A stretch of DNA of 64,000 nucleotides, taken from contig CP011077.1 of the NCBI GenBank assembly GCA_000963575.1, positions 3,658,001 to 3,722,000 on the forward strand, in the 5' to 3' direction. Shown here in pieces: positions 8,478 to 16,457 of the stretch (position 1 is the first letter of the stretch; every line of letters begins with the position of its first letter). Origin of the DNA: Klebsiella michiganensis. Its GTDB lineage: Bacteria; Pseudomonadota; Gammaproteobacteria; Enterobacterales; Enterobacteriaceae. The notes beneath the pieces were generated by a model. The model did not search any database. It saw only the letters and a list, made by a program, of their open reading frames with translations, and was not told the origin of the DNA. Made by a program: the position numbers and the translations under genes.

Positions 8478-9557
8478 TTACAACCCTTCCACTTTCTCCA
8501 GCGCCGCCCGCACACTCTCCGGCGACAGCGCTACCGGCAGCGCATGAATCGACTCCCCGGCCTGTAAAGTACGGGCAATCACCTTATCCACGTCAGCCCG
8601 GTTGTGAATATCCACATCCAGCAGCGCCAGTTTGGTTGGTAAATTGAAACGCTTATAGGCCTGCGTTAGCTGTGCCAAAACATCGTCCTGCCCCAGCAGC
8701 GCGCTCTGCACCAGAATTCCGTAGGCCACTTTAGTCCCGTGCAAGAAACGGTCGGTTTGCGGCAGCGTCGTCAGGCCGTTATGTACGGCATGCGCGGCAG
8801 CAACGCGGGTGTAGCGCTCGCCCAGGCCACCCACCATGCCGCCTCCGGCAATAATCGCCTCAACTACATCCAGGAATGCCTGACTTGACCTGCCCTGCCG
8901 CTGATCTTCCAGCGCCTGCTCGCTGCTCTCCAGCAGAACATCGCGGATCGCCAGCGCCGCACCGATGCCAAGACGCACGGTGAGCGGCAGATTCTCAGGC
9001 CGCGGGCTGAGCACCACTGCTTCGTACCACTTCGCCAGCGTGTCTCCAATCCCGGCCAGCAGATATTCCTGGGGCGCACGCAGGATAATTTCCGGCTCCA
9101 CCAGCACCAGGTGATTGGCATCGTTGAAAATCTCGAAGCGCAGCGCCTGCCCGGCATCGTTGTACCACACGGACAGTGGCGTCCAGGCCGCGCAGGTTGC
9201 CGCGATGGTCGGGATCGCCACGACCGGAGCATTCAAACGACGGGCCACCACCTTGACCGTATCCAGCAGCGCTCCGCCGCCGAGGCCGATCACCACCTGC
9301 CGCTCGCCGGACTCCGCCACCAGCGTCTGGACGTCGCTTTCGCTGCAGTGCCCACCAAACTGAATATGCTTCGCCCCGGGCAGCGAAAACGCGTCCGGCA
9401 GGAAAGGACGCGCCGCCTGAAAGGCACGCTCGCCGTAGATCCACACGGCGTTATTCAGTTGCTCTTCGCTGTAAAACTCAGTCAGACGGGCAAGGCTGCC
9501 GGGGTGTGAATAGTAATTAGCGGGGCCGGTAACCACGCGGATAGCGGTGCTGGTCAT
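8478..9557 (-). CDS. hcxA: Hydroxycarboxylate dehydrogenase A (YbdH/HcxA), iron-type alcohol dehydrogenase family
   Basis: 359 residues from the ATG at 9557, preceded by GGAAA. An upstream in-frame ATG at 9635 would add 26 residues through the MetJ boxes and is rejected. The protein reads as E. coli YbdH/HcxA throughout: IRVVTGPANY, the NAD-binding GLGGGALLDT, and metal-ligand regions AGIGDTLAKWYEA, HAVHNGL and LHGTKVAYG of the glycerol-dehydrogenase group. HcxA reduces 2-oxo acids such as 2-oxobutyrate. In E. coli it lies divergent from ybdL (mtnE). Here it is divergent from an ABC transporter, with MetJ boxes between, consistent with a role beside methionine salvage. Confidence 0.92.
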   Translation of the reverse strand: MTSTAIRVVTGPANYYSHPGSLARLTEFYSEEQLNNAVWIYGERAFQAARPFLPDAFSLPGAKHIQFGGHCSESDVQTLVAESGERQVVIGLGGGALLDTVKVVARRLNAPVVAIPTIAATCAAWTPLSVWYNDAGQALRFEIFNDANHLVLVEPEIILRAPQEYLLAGIGDTLAKWYEAVVLSPRPENLPLTVRLGIGAALAIRDVLLESSEQALEDQRQGRSSQAFLDVVEAIIAGGGMVGGLGERYTRVAAAHAVHNGLTTLPQTDRFLHGTKVAYGILVQSALLGQDDVLAQLTQAYKRFNLPTKLALLDVDIHNRADVDKVIARTLQAGESIHALPVALSPESVRAALEKVEGL

Positions 9558-9603
9558 GATGCATTTCCTTTTCTTCGCTGGCGGGATATATTCTATGCCG
9601 ATG

Positions 9604-9627
9604 ATATGTCCAGACATCTGGACGGCT
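9604..9627. promoter_or_regulatory. MetJ boxes between hcxA and the ABC transporter operon
   Basis: Adjacent 8-mers AGACATCT (9612-9619) and GGACGGCT (9620-9627) approximate the AGACGTCT met box, with a weaker ATATGTCC (9604-9611) in register. They lie in the 176-bp divergent gap, so MetJ could repress both directions. Confidence 0.72.
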
Positions 9628-9733
9628 AATATCATTTTGCTTTATCTTATGTCTTTTCGTTCATTGCCCGCAACCCAGAAGGCCGCTAAAAATTCGACAG
9701 ATCAATTCATTAAACCCGGAAGCCGCCGCCGCT

Positions 9734-11239
9734 ATGACTACGCTTAACCGCCTTGAGATGCGAGAAATCTCTATCGCCTTCGCGGGCTTTAACGCGCTGA
9801 GCCAGGTAAATTTCCGGCTGGATGGCGGCTCGGTCCATGCATTGACCGGCGCGAACGGCGCGGGTAAATCCACGCTGATGGCGGTGCTTTCCGGCGCGCA
9901 CGATCATTACCAGGGCGAAGTCCTGATCGACGGTGAGACGGTGACTATCCGTAGCCCGAGAGACGCCAAGCTTTTGGGGATCCATCTGGTGCAGCAGGAG
10001 GTGGACGCTGCCCTCGTGCCGGGCCTTAGCGTGGCGGAAAACATCATGCTCGATAAGCTGGCCGAAACGGGGCATGTCTACCGCTGGTCGAAAATTTACC
10101 GACAGGCTCGCGAAGCGCTGGCGCAGCTCGAGGTGGAAATAGACGTCAAAAAGCGCATTGAGCAATGCACCCTGGCGGAAAAACAGCAAATCCTGCTGGC
10201 CCGGGCGCTCTCTCATCATTGCCGTTTTTTGATCCTCGATGAACCCACCGCCCCGCTGGACAGCCAGGAAAGCGAGCATCTTTTCCGCGTCGTGCAGCGG
10301 CTACAAAACGGTGGCATCGGCGTGGTGTTTATCTCCCACCGTATCCATGAACTGAAAGCTATTTGCGACCAGATGACGGTCCTGCGCGACGGCAGGCTGG
10401 TAGACAGCGGCCCAATGGGGCATCTGAGCGGCGAAGAGATTGTCGAGAAAATGCTGGGCCACCAGTTAGACGATATTTATCCCCCTCACCGCCCGTCGGT
10501 TGAGGGCGACACGCTGCTGGCGGTTGAAGGCCTGCATGACGATTCGCTGCTGCACAACATCTCATTGCGCCTGCGCAAAGGCGAAATTCTGGGTATTGCA
10601 GGCCTGGCGGGAGCCGGGAAAACCGAGCTTTGCAAAGCGCTGTTCGGCGCTACCCGCAGCACGCTTGAGCGCGGCGAATTAAAAGGCAGGAACTGGCGCC
10701 CGACCGACCCGGCGGACTCCGTCGCGCGTGGCATCGTGCTGGTGCCGGAAGAACGGCGCAAAGAAGGCATTTTTATCGACGAGTCGGTCACCATGAATCT
10801 CGCCGTCAGCGCCGACAGCCAGTTTACCCGCTGGGGGTTGTTCGACTACCGCAAAGCCAGGCGCTGGGCGGAGGAAACCATTCAACAGTTGGGCATTCGC
10901 ACCAGCGGTCCGGCGCAAACGCTGCGCCGCCTGTCCGGCGGCAATCAGCAAAAAGTAGCCATCGGCAAATGGCTGCGCAACGAAGCCGACGTGCTGATTT
11001 TTGACGAGCCGACCAAAGGCGTGGACATCAAAGCTAAAACCGACCTCTTCGTGCTGATTGACCAGCTTGCCCGCCGTGGAAAAGGGGTGATTTATGCCTC
11101 AGGCGAATTTGCCGAACTGGTCGGGCTGTGCGACCGCATCTGCGTCCTGTGGGACGGGCGCATCGTCGCTGAACTGGACGGCCATCAGGCCACCGAAGAA
11201 ACCTTATTACTCTACTCCACCGGAGGAACACCCGCGTGA
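9734..11239 (+). CDS. Sugar-type ABC transporter ATP-binding protein, predicted methylthioribose importer
   Basis: 501 residues with two tandem ABC modules, as in RbsA/MglA. The first has Walker A GANGAGKST (39-47), a divergent signature (CTLAEKQQILLARAL) and Walker B LILDEPTA. The second has GLAGAGKTE (about 293), a canonical LSGGNQQKVAIGKWL signature and LIFDEPTKG. The degenerate first signature is usual in this family. It is the first gene of a four-gene operon; its stop overlaps the permease GTG. The met boxes upstream and the mtn genes downstream suggest methylthioribose or a related S-ribosyl compound as substrate. The specificity is inferred from context only. Confidence 0.9.
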   Translation: MTTLNRLEMREISIAFAGFNALSQVNFRLDGGSVHALTGANGAGKSTLMAVLSGAHDHYQGEVLIDGETVTIRSPRDAKLLGIHLVQQEVDAALVPGLSVAENIMLDKLAETGHVYRWSKIYRQAREALAQLEVEIDVKKRIEQCTLAEKQQILLARALSHHCRFLILDEPTAPLDSQESEHLFRVVQRLQNGGIGVVFISHRIHELKAICDQMTVLRDGRLVDSGPMGHLSGEEIVEKMLGHQLDDIYPPHRPSVEGDTLLAVEGLHDDSLLHNISLRLRKGEILGIAGLAGAGKTELCKALFGATRSTLERGELKGRNWRPTDPADSVARGIVLVPEERRKEGIFIDESVTMNLAVSADSQFTRWGLFDYRKARRWAEETIQQLGIRTSGPAQTLRRLSGGNQQKVAIGKWLRNEADVLIFDEPTKGVDIKAKTDLFVLIDQLARRGKGVIYASGEFAELVGLCDRICVLWDGRIVAELDGHQATEETLLLYSTGGTPA

Positions 11240-12231
11240 GCAAAGCATTATCCCTTAAGGCCAGCGCGTCCGGCCGCCAGCAGTTTTTTGACTTTCTCTA
11301 CAAATGGGGGATGTTGCTCACCGTGGTTGCTCTGGTGGCGCTGTTCGGCATCGCGTCCGACAGCTTCCTTGAGCCGAACAACATCATCAATATTCTGCGC
11401 TCCATCGCCATCGTGACGGTGATTGCCATCGGCGTGTCTATCTCTCTCACCGTTGGCGGCTTTGATTTATCCGTCGGCTCGACCGCCTCGCTGGCAAACG
11501 CGCTGGTGATTTCGCTGTTCGTCTGGCACGGCTTCGGCACCACCGAGGCGATTCTGATCACTCTGGTGCTGTGCACCCTGGTCGGGCTGTTCAACGCCTT
11601 CCTCATAGTGGTGCTCAAAATTCCCGACATGCTCGCCACGCTTGCCAGCCTGTTTGTTATTCAGGGCGTGGCGATGACCTACAGCTACGGCGGCTCGATT
11701 ACCGAAAACATGGTGCTGCCGAGCGGCGACATGGCCGAGGGCACTATTCCGGCCGCCTTTGGCCTGCTCGGGCAGGTGCCAACCATCGTAATTATTATGC
11801 TGGTGGTCACGCTGGTCGCCCAGCTCGCACTCTCACTGACCAAGCATGGCCGCCGGATGTACGCCATCGGCGGCAACCCGGAGGCGGCTCGCCTTTCCGG
11901 CATTCGCACCATCCGTTATCGCGTGGCGGCCTACGTGCTGGCCTCACTGCTGGCGGGCCTGGGTGGCATCCTTCTGGCTTCCCGGATTGGATCTTCACAG
12001 GTCAATGCCGGCGGCGGTTACCTGATGGACGCCGTGGCCGCCGCCTGGATCGGTTTCTCTCTGGCAGGTTCTGGAAAACCTAACGCGCTGGGCACGCTGG
12101 TGGGCGCGGTGATTCTGGGCGTGCTGCAAAATGGGCTGGTGATGCTCTCCGTGCCCTACTACGCCATGGACATTATTAAAGGCCTGGTGCTGGCTGCAGC
12201 GCTGGCGATTACTTACATACAACGACGCTAA
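11236..12231 (+). CDS. Sugar-type ABC transporter permease, predicted methylthioribose importer
   Basis: 331 residues starting with GTG at 11236, overlapping the ATPase stop (GTGA). It has about ten hydrophobic segments and reads as the RbsC/AraH/MglC permease family. The conserved SLTVGGFDLSVGS segment near residue 75 and the GGNPEAARLSGI cytoplasmic loop near 215 are typical. It forms the membrane channel together with the two-module ATPase and is followed after 27 bp by the binding protein. Confidence 0.9.
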   Translation: MSKALSLKASASGRQQFFDFLYKWGMLLTVVALVALFGIASDSFLEPNNIINILRSIAIVTVIAIGVSISLTVGGFDLSVGSTASLANALVISLFVWHGFGTTEAILITLVLCTLVGLFNAFLIVVLKIPDMLATLASLFVIQGVAMTYSYGGSITENMVLPSGDMAEGTIPAAFGLLGQVPTIVIIMLVVTLVAQLALSLTKHGRRMYAIGGNPEAARLSGIRTIRYRVAAYVLASLLAGLGGILLASRIGSSQVNAGGGYLMDAVAAAWIGFSLAGSGKPNALGTLVGAVILGVLQNGLVMLSVPYYAMDIIKGLVLAAALAITYIQRR

Positions 12232-12258
12232 AACAACACTTCACACAGGGTAACGACC

Positions 12259-13323
12259 ATGAAAAAACTGACCACTTCACTGCTGGCGCTTAGCCTGCTT
12301 GCTGCTCTGCCGGGCCACGCCGCTACGCCAACGCCGGTGCCGGAAAAAATCGCCGCCCACGACGGCCCGATCCGCATCGCCGTTATTCGCAACCTGGGTT
12401 CCGACGACAACACCACGCAGTTTGTCGCCGGGGCAGTTCAGCAGGCCAAAAAACTGGGCTTCAAAGTCAGCACATTTCTGAGCAACGGAGACGATGCCCG
12501 CTTCCAGGACTTTGTAAACCAGGCGATCAGCCAGAAGTATGACGGGATTATTCTTTCTCAGGGACGCGATCCTTACTCCACCGAACTGGTGAAAAAAGCG
12601 GTGGCCGCAGGCATCGCGGTGTCGGTCTTTGATACCGCCGTGAACGGCACCATTCCCGGCGTGACCGTAACCCAACAGGACGACGCCTCGCTGACCAGCC
12701 TCTCCTTCGGCCAGTTGGTCAAAGATTTCAACGGTAAAGCCAACATCATCAAGCTGTGGGTGGCCGGTTTCCCACCGATGGAGCGCCGCCAGACCGCCTA
12801 TCAGGAACTGCTGAAAGCCAACCCTGGCATTAAGGAGCTGGAGTCCATCGGCGCGGTTTCCTCCGACGTGCAGGGCGACACCGCCAACAAAGTGGGCGCG
12901 GTGCTGGCGAAGTATCCGAAAGGCAAAATCGACGCTATCTGGGGCACATGGGACGCCTTCAGCCAGGGGGCTTATAAAGCGCTGCAGGAAAACGGCCGCA
13001 CGGAAATTAAGCTCTATAGCATCGATGTTTCCAACCAGGACATTCAGCTGATGCGTGAGGCTAACAGCCCGTGGAAAGTCAGCGTGGCGGTAGATCCTAA
13101 GCTGATCGGCGCCACCAACGTGCGCCTGGTGGCCTATAAGATTGCCGGGGAACAAACTCCGGCAACCTACGACTTTAAAGCGGCGGCCATTCCTCAGGCC
13201 CTGTTGGCCAGCCAGCCAGGTCCGGTCAACGTCACTTCGCTGGGTAAAATCATTCCAGGCTGGGGCCAGACCGACGACTTTATCGCGCCGTGGTTCGCCA
13301 CGCTTGAAGCGAAAAATAAATAA
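12259..13323 (+). CDS. Sugar-type periplasmic binding protein, predicted methylthioribose importer
   Basis: 354 residues. The signal peptide (MKKLTTSLLALSLLAALPGHA) is followed by a proline-rich linker and a two-lobed RbsB-type fold: IRIAVIRNLGSDDNTTQFVAGA, the ligand-site region DGIILSQGRDPY, and WGTWDAFSQGAYKAL. An AGGGTAA site precedes the ATG. Position (third of four genes) and the upstream MetJ boxes support a salvage-pathway sugar such as 5-methylthioribose, which Enterobacteriaceae excrete and re-import. This is not provable from sequence alone. Confidence 0.88.
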   Translation: MKKLTTSLLALSLLAALPGHAATPTPVPEKIAAHDGPIRIAVIRNLGSDDNTTQFVAGAVQQAKKLGFKVSTFLSNGDDARFQDFVNQAISQKYDGIILSQGRDPYSTELVKKAVAAGIAVSVFDTAVNGTIPGVTVTQQDDASLTSLSFGQLVKDFNGKANIIKLWVAGFPPMERRQTAYQELLKANPGIKELESIGAVSSDVQGDTANKVGAVLAKYPKGKIDAIWGTWDAFSQGAYKALQENGRTEIKLYSIDVSNQDIQLMREANSPWKVSVAVDPKLIGATNVRLVAYKIAGEQTPATYDFKAAAIPQALLASQPGPVNVTSLGKIIPGWGQTDDFIAPWFATLEAKNK

Positions 13324-13334
13324 GGAGTCGCGCA

Positions 13335-14573
13335 ATGGCACTGCCACAACCCGAATACAGCCGCAATATGCGGCTGATCGGCCATAGCGATCAGGGGGGA
13401 AAACCGGACGGCGTACAGCTGATGGTGCACCGGGGCTATGCGTATATCGGCCATATGGTGTCGCAGGGCTTTTCGATTGTTGACGTCCGCGATCCTAAAA
13501 ACCCGAAAGCGGCGGGCTTCGTGCCCGCGCCGCCGGGTACCTGGAATATTCACCTGCAGGCGCACGACGATCTGCTGCTGGTGATTAACGCCCGTGACCT
13601 GTTTGCCGACGTGCGCTTCGCCGATGAAAAGGTTTACTACACCAAATCGGTTGGCGAAACGGTTCGCGACGTGCAGGACAAAGGCTGGAGCGCCGGGTTA
13701 CGCATTTTTGATATCTCCACGCCGGACAAACCCAAAGAAATCAGTTTCCTGTCGCTGAGCGGCATCGGCATTCACCGCTGCTGGTATGTGGGCGGCCGCT
13801 GGGCCTATGTTTCCGCGTTGATCGATGGGTTTAGCGATTATATCTTCCTGACTATCGACCTCGCCGACCCGCGAAACCCGCAGGTCGCGGGCAACTGGTG
13901 GCTGCCGGGCATGAACACCGCCGCAGGCGAGCAGCCCACCTGGCCGGAAGGAAAACGCTATGCGTTACACCACGCGATTATCAGCGGCGACACGGCATAT
14001 GCCAGCTGGCGCGACGGCGGCCTGACGCTGCTGGACGTTTCCGACCGCTCGCAGCCGCAGCTCATCAGCCACCGCAACTGGAGCCCGCCGTTTGGCGGCG
14101 GGACGCACACGGCGCTGCCGTTGCCTGACCGAAATTTGCTGGTGGTGCTTGACGAAGCGGTACTGGACAATCAGGCGGACGGCGAGAAGCTGATTTGGCT
14201 GTTCGATATTCGTGACCCGTCGAATCCGGTCAGCATCTCCACGTTCCCGCAGCCGGATGAGATTGATTATGTGGCGAAAGGCGCCCACTTCGGCCCGCAT
14301 AACCTGCATGAAAACCGCCCCGGCAGTTTTATCAGCGATACGCTGATTTTCGCGACTTATCAGAACGCGGGCGTAAGAGCTTACGATATTTCGAACCCGT
14401 ACCGGCCGATAGAAACAGGTGCGCTGGTGCCCGCCGCCCCGGAAAAAATGATGGATACTCGCCCTGGCCGCCCACGGGTGATCCAGTCCTGCGATGTCTT
14501 TGTGGACGCTCAGGGGATTGTGTACAGCACGGATTATAACGGCGGGCTGTCGATTATTGAGTATTTGGGGTAG
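13335..14573 (+). CDS. LVIVD-repeat beta-propeller protein of unknown function
   Basis: 412 residues, start preceded by GGAG, 11 bp after the binding-protein stop. It contains at least six blades with LVIVD-type repeats: FSIVDVRDPKNP, LRIFDISTPDKP, LTIDLADPRNP, LTLLDVSDRSQP, WLFDIRDPSNP and VRAYDISNPYRP. There is no signal peptide or membrane segment, so it should be cytoplasmic, unlike most LVIVD proteins. Histidines recur in conserved-looking places (GTWNIHLQAH, GIGIHRCW, YALHHAI, GPHNLHE), suggesting a metal or substrate site on the propeller axis. Last gene of the MetJ-box ABC operon; perhaps an enzyme acting on the imported compound. Function unknown. Confidence 0.8.
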   Translation: MALPQPEYSRNMRLIGHSDQGGKPDGVQLMVHRGYAYIGHMVSQGFSIVDVRDPKNPKAAGFVPAPPGTWNIHLQAHDDLLLVINARDLFADVRFADEKVYYTKSVGETVRDVQDKGWSAGLRIFDISTPDKPKEISFLSLSGIGIHRCWYVGGRWAYVSALIDGFSDYIFLTIDLADPRNPQVAGNWWLPGMNTAAGEQPTWPEGKRYALHHAIISGDTAYASWRDGGLTLLDVSDRSQPQLISHRNWSPPFGGGTHTALPLPDRNLLVVLDEAVLDNQADGEKLIWLFDIRDPSNPVSISTFPQPDEIDYVAKGAHFGPHNLHENRPGSFISDTLIFATYQNAGVRAYDISNPYRPIETGALVPAAPEKMMDTRPGRPRVIQSCDVFVDAQGIVYSTDYNGGLSIIEYLG

Positions 14574-14576
14574 TTT

Positions 14577-15095
14577 GCCCCTCACCCCGTCCCTCTCCCC
14601 GCAGGGGAGAGGGAGAGAGCATACGACGGCAGGTGTTCTTTATCCCCTCCCCACAGGGGAGAGGGAGAAAACATACGACGGCAGGCGTTCTTTATCTCCT
14701 CCCCACAGGGGAGAGGGAGAAAACATACGACGGCAGGCGTTCTTTATCCTCTCTCCACAGGGGAGAGGGAGAGAGCATACGACGGCAGGCATTCTTTATC
14801 CTCTCTCCACAGGGGAGAGGAAGAGAGCATACGACGGCAGGCGTTCTTTATCCCTTCCCCACAGGGAAGAGGGAGAAAACATATAACGGCAGGCATTCTT
14901 TATCCTCTCTCCACAGGGGAGAGGGAGAGAGCATACGACGGCAGGCATTCTTTATCCTCTCCCCACAGGGGAGAGGGAGAAAACATACGACGGCAGGCAT
15001 TCTTTATCCCCTCCCCACAGGGGAGAGGGAGAGAGCATACGACGGCAGGCGTTCTTTATCCCCTCTCCCTTTCAGGGAGAGGGTTAGGGTGAGGG
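14577..15095. repeat. Tandem array of 52-bp hairpin-spacer units
   Basis: Nine spacers recur with exact 52-bp periodicity (anchor ATACGACGGCAGG at 14621, 14673, 14725, 14777, 14829, 14881, 14933, 14985, 15037). Between them are ten copies of a palindrome of the form CTCTCCCC-ACA-GGGGAGAG. The left end carries CCCCTCACCCCG and the right end GGTTAGGGTGAGGG, so the whole array is framed by inverted half-sites. A few units carry substitutions (for example ATATAACGG in unit 6). It fills the gap between two convergent genes (beta-propeller and mtnK). All reading frames through it are open only because of the repeat composition; no protein is proposed. Confidence 0.95.
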
Positions 15096-15150
15096 TAAAA
15101 AACCAGAAGTGAAGCACTGAATACAATTTAAAGTGAACGCAGCAGCAAAC

Positions 15151-16350
15151 TCACCCCTTCTGCCGAACTCTGGCTATAAACGCATCCACCGAATCCACCT
15201 GTCCGGCAATCAGAATCAGGAACTTGCCCAACTCAATCGCATGGCTGATACAGGCCAGGCGAGCAGCTTCATCCTCAATACTTTCCAGATCGGCGACGTG
15301 AGACAAACCAACCGAGCGGCGAATCAGTTCGGTGCCGCAGAAGCCCACCGCATCCCCCCAAACTTTCTGCAAATAGTGCTCAACGTAGCCTTCAGCTGCC
15401 AGCGCCGCGTCGCGTGTTTTAGCGCGGGCAAGCGCCGTAAAGCGCTCTGAGAAGCTCAGCCACAGTTCCTGAATATCTTTCAGGCGCTGCTCGCGCTGGC
15501 TGGCGGCATCCCGCGGGCCAAAATGTCCCGGCAGCGCACAGTAGTTCAACAGCAGGTTGCCGATGGCGGTCCCAAGATCAAATCCGATCGGGCCAACGTA
15601 GCCAAATTCAGCATCGATCGCTTTCAGGCTGCCTTCCGCCACGAAAATCGACCCGCTGTGGATATCACCATGCAGCAGCGCCTCGGCGCTGGAGAAGAAT
15701 TTATGCTTCAGTAAAGCTACGGCCAGCTTCAGGTCAGTGTCGTTCCGCAGGGCGGCAACCTGCTGCTCCAGCGCGGCCGGGTAATTATTTCGGGCATGGA
15801 TCTGATACGGATCGTTAAAGAACAGATCCTCGGTGATTTCGCACATTTCCGGGTTGATAAAGCGAGCAACCAGCGCTTTCTTATCATGCGGATGCAGATA
15901 AAAATCCGACGTGTGGAACAACGCCTTGGCCAGGTACTCTCCAAGCTGGCTAGCCGCCTGCGGATAGTAAACGCCCTTCACCAGCTCGCCGCGCCAGATG
16001 CGATGGCTGGAGAGATCCTCCATCACCATCACCGCCAACTCAGGGTCGTAATGCACCACGTTAACCGTGTGCTCCGGGCTGTGCTGATAGTGCTCCACCA
16101 GGGTTTGTGCCTCAAGGCGAGCGCGATCCAGCGTCAGCGGCCAAGACTCGCCCACGCAGCGCACATACGGCAGCGCCTGCTTAACGATAGTCCGGCTGAC
16201 GCCCTGAGTATCAAAGATTTTAAACACCAGATTAAGGTTGCCGTCGCCCACTTCCTGCGCCTCCACCAGCTCAGACGGCGTCTGCAGCCCGCCAAACTGT
16301 TGAGCATAGGCCACTGCGTCAGCGGCGGTAAAAGTGCGGTATTGCGACAT
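15151..16350 (-). CDS. mtnK: 5-methylthioribose kinase MtnK
   Basis: 399 residues. It has the choline/aminoglycoside kinase fold: GDGNLNLVFKIF (nucleotide loop, about 35-46), VKQALPYVR (ATP lysine region), the catalytic LLHGDIHSGSIFV (about 230-242) and AIDAEFGYVGPIGFDLG (metal-binding DxE). Phosphorylates 5-methylthioribose at C1, the entry step of methionine salvage in Klebsiella-type bacteria. It is divergent from mtnA across a four-box MetJ operator. Length and motifs are those of the full-length family. Confidence 0.96.
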   Translation of the reverse strand: MSQYRTFTAADAVAYAQQFGGLQTPSELVEAQEVGDGNLNLVFKIFDTQGVSRTIVKQALPYVRCVGESWPLTLDRARLEAQTLVEHYQHSPEHTVNVVHYDPELAVMVMEDLSSHRIWRGELVKGVYYPQAASQLGEYLAKALFHTSDFYLHPHDKKALVARFINPEMCEITEDLFFNDPYQIHARNNYPAALEQQVAALRNDTDLKLAVALLKHKFFSSAEALLHGDIHSGSIFVAEGSLKAIDAEFGYVGPIGFDLGTAIGNLLLNYCALPGHFGPRDAASQREQRLKDIQELWLSFSERFTALARAKTRDAALAAEGYVEHYLQKVWGDAVGFCGTELIRRSVGLSHVADLESIEDEAARLACISHAIELGKFLILIAGQVDSVDAFIARVRQKG

Positions 16351-16380
16351 GGCGATCCTCTCAGAAAATAAAGTTAATTA

Positions 16381-16412
16381 AGACGTTTGGACGTCTATAC
16401 ATCTGGAAGTCA
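16381..16412. promoter_or_regulatory. MetJ operator of four tandem met boxes, mtnK/mtnA
   Basis: Consecutive 8-mers AGACGTTT, GGACGTCT, ATACATCT and GGAAGTCA in perfect 8-bp register match the AGACGTCT consensus at 7, 7, 5 and 5 positions. The array lies 30 bp upstream of mtnK and 45 bp upstream of mtnA, so MetJ-SAM should repress both. Confidence 0.88.
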
Positions 16413-16457
16413 TGTTGGCACAATATACCGCAACAACGCAACATGGAATTAACACGA

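Noticed and set aside
14577..15112. Array as a CRISPR locus, or as a gene encoding a repeat protein (long open frames rich in Arg/Gly/Glu)
   Set aside because: The spacers are copies of one another and the palindromic part is the conserved one. There are no cas genes. A 52-bp period rotates through all three frames, so open frames are a by-product of repeat composition.
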